5,432 nucleotides of DNA, taken from positions 1-5,432 of the forward strand of contig PEVQ01000070.1 of NCBI GenBank assembly GCA_002780205.1, in the 5' to 3' direction. Under the pieces are notes generated by a model. That model searched no databases and was not told the origin of the DNA. It worked only from the letters and a program-made list of their open reading frames with translations. This document shows positions 4,409-5,432 of the stretch, piece by piece (the first letter of the stretch is position 1; each line of letters begins with the position of its first letter). The position numbers were made by a program, and so were the translations under genes. The stretch comes from Elusimicrobia bacterium CG06_land_8_20_14_3_00_38_11 (GTDB taxonomy: Bacteria > Elusimicrobiota > UBA8919).

Positions 4409-5432
4409 ATGGACTATTTTTTAACAGACGAGCAAAAAATGATTGTTGAACTGGCAAGAAAAGTTGCGCAGGAAAAAATCAAACCGGTTCGGCAAGAATT
4501 TGATGAAAGCGGCGAATTCCCATGGGAAATCGTGAAGGAACTTGCACGAGCGGACTTAATGGGACTTTATATCCCTCAAGAATACGGCGGGTTCGGAGGC
4601 GGCGTGATGGAATTATGCCTTGCCGTTGAGGAATTGTGCAAGGTTGACGGCGGAAGTTCTCTTTCGCTTGCAGCAACGGCGCTCGGGACATTCCCGATAA
4701 TGTTATTCGGCACCGACGAGCAGAAGAAAAAATATCTTCCGAAAATCGCAAAAGGCGAATCGCTTACAGCATTCGGGCTGACAGAACCGGAATCGGGAAG
4801 TGATGCCGGAGCCACAAAAACAACCGCAAAAAAAGACGGGGATTTTTACATATTAAACGGCACAAAATGTTTTATAACGAACGGCGGAGTTGCGGATGTC
4901 TACACGGTCATCGCTATGACAGATAAAACAAGAGGTTCGCGCGGCGCATCTGCATTTATAGTTGAAAAAGGCACACCGGGATTTTCTTACGGAAAAAAAG
5001 AAAACAAAATGGGAATTAGGGCATCGGCAACCTGCGAACTGATTTTTCAGGATTGTAAAGTTCCAAAAGAAAATCTTTTGGGGAAAGAAGGCGCCGGCTT
5101 TATCGTCGCAATGAAAACACTTGACCAATCAAGACCCGGAGTTGCCGCACAGGCATTAGGCATTGCCGCTGGCGCATTGGATGAAGCAGTTGAATATGCA
5201 AAAACAAGAAAACAGTTTGACCATCCGATTTCATCATTTCAGGCGATACAGCATATATTAGCAAATATGGCAACGGATGTTGAGGCGGCAAGGGCACTTA
5301 TTTATTCCGTCGCGAGGGCGATTGACAAAGGCGACAAAGATATTTCGGGTGTTTCTGCGATGTGCAAACTTTTTGCATCCGATGTCGCGATGCGGGTTAC
5401 AACGGATGCAGTCCAGGTTTTCGGCGGATACG
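4409..5432 (+). CDS. Acyl-CoA dehydrogenase, short/medium-chain type (3' end missing)
   Basis: An FAD enzyme that interconverts acyl-CoA and trans-2-enoyl-CoA, passing electrons to electron-transfer flavoprotein. The frame stays open from 4409 to the window edge, giving 341 residues of an expected total near 380. The N-terminal helical domain (about 1-120) contains GLYIPQEYGG. The beta domain has the first family signature, GLTEPESGSDAGA (123-135), then FITNGG (155-160). The C-terminal helical domain has TRKQFDHPISSFQAIQ and the beginning of the second signature, QVFGGY (336-341). The catalytic Glu of the short/medium-chain type, in YEGTSQ-like sequence, would lie some 30 residues past the edge. 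At the alternative catalytic position of isovaleryl/long-chain enzymes (LDQSRP, Ser241) there is no Glu, supporting the short/medium-chain class. It resembles clostridial butyryl-CoA dehydrogenase, but substrate cannot be assigned. etfBA genes downstream would support a Bcd-like role. Confidence 0.93.
   Translation, partial: MDYFLTDEQKMIVELARKVAQEKIKPVRQEFDESGEFPWEIVKELARADLMGLYIPQEYGGFGGGVMELCLAVEELCKVDGGSSLSLAATALGTFPIMLFGTDEQKKKYLPKIAKGESLTAFGLTEPESGSDAGATKTTAKKDGDFYILNGTKCFITNGGVADVYTVIAMTDKTRGSRGASAFIVEKGTPGFSYGKKENKMGIRASATCELIFQDCKVPKENLLGKEGAGFIVAMKTLDQSRPGVAAQALGIAAGALDEAVEYAKTRKQFDHPISSFQAIQHILANMATDVEAARALIYSVARAIDKGDKDISGVSAMCKLFASDVAMRVTTDAVQVFGGY

Noticed and set aside
4479..5297. 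Several minus-strand open frames at the right end
   Set aside because: They are opposite the acyl-CoA dehydrogenase, which is continuously open and carries family signatures to the window edge.

Overview
The window is a bacterial chromosome segment carrying a fatty-acid-synthesis operon, with every gene on the + strand: fabD, fabG, acpP, fabF, rnc, then an acyl-CoA dehydrogenase that runs off the right edge. The order fabD-fabG-acpP-fabF-rnc is a widespread bacterial cluster, usually preceded by plsX and fabH, which would lie to the left if present. The DNA is A/T-leaning and A-rich in coding strands. The proteins alone do not identify a phylum. The abundant 'word-repeat' spacers resemble intergenic DNA I associate with uncultured candidate-phylum bacteria (Elusimicrobiota/Omnitrophota-like genomes), but that is only a weak inference.

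Layout. 1-212: non-coding leader with a small perfect palindrome (11-31), a plausible sigma70-type promoter (65-93), and a long imperfect hairpin (107-185) capped by a tight stem-loop (143-161). 213-1154 fabD; 1147-1899 fabG (8-nt overlap, translational coupling); 1900-2017 spacer with GAAC/GTTC repeats; 2018-2257 acpP; 2258-2350 spacer with a 29-bp imperfect hairpin; 2351-3586 fabF; 3587-3675 spacer with an 8-nt-word palindrome; 3676-4341 rnc; 4342-4408 spacer with a 7-nt-period palindrome that starts inside rnc; 4409-5432 acyl-CoA dehydrogenase, 341 residues visible, 3' end missing. No gene-free stretch exceeds 300 bases.

How the genes work together. FabD loads malonyl onto the acyl carrier protein AcpP, FabF condenses it with the growing acyl-ACP, and FabG reduces the resulting 3-ketoacyl-ACP. 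The dehydratase and enoyl reductase are not in the window. RNase III (rnc) is a frequent passenger of this cluster. The acyl-CoA dehydrogenase acts on CoA rather than ACP thioesters, and its link to the operon is positional only.

The most unusual signal is in the spacers. Each of the four spacers downstream of fabG, and the leader, holds a different imperfect palindrome built from a short iterated word. In two of them (acpP-fabF, rnc-acyl-CoA dehydrogenase) both arms keep a 7-nt period. A third 7-nt array lies inside the fabD reading frame and encodes about eleven residues just before the catalytic Ser. The spacers look like members of one kind of element with different word content, several placed where RNase III from the same operon could act on the transcript.
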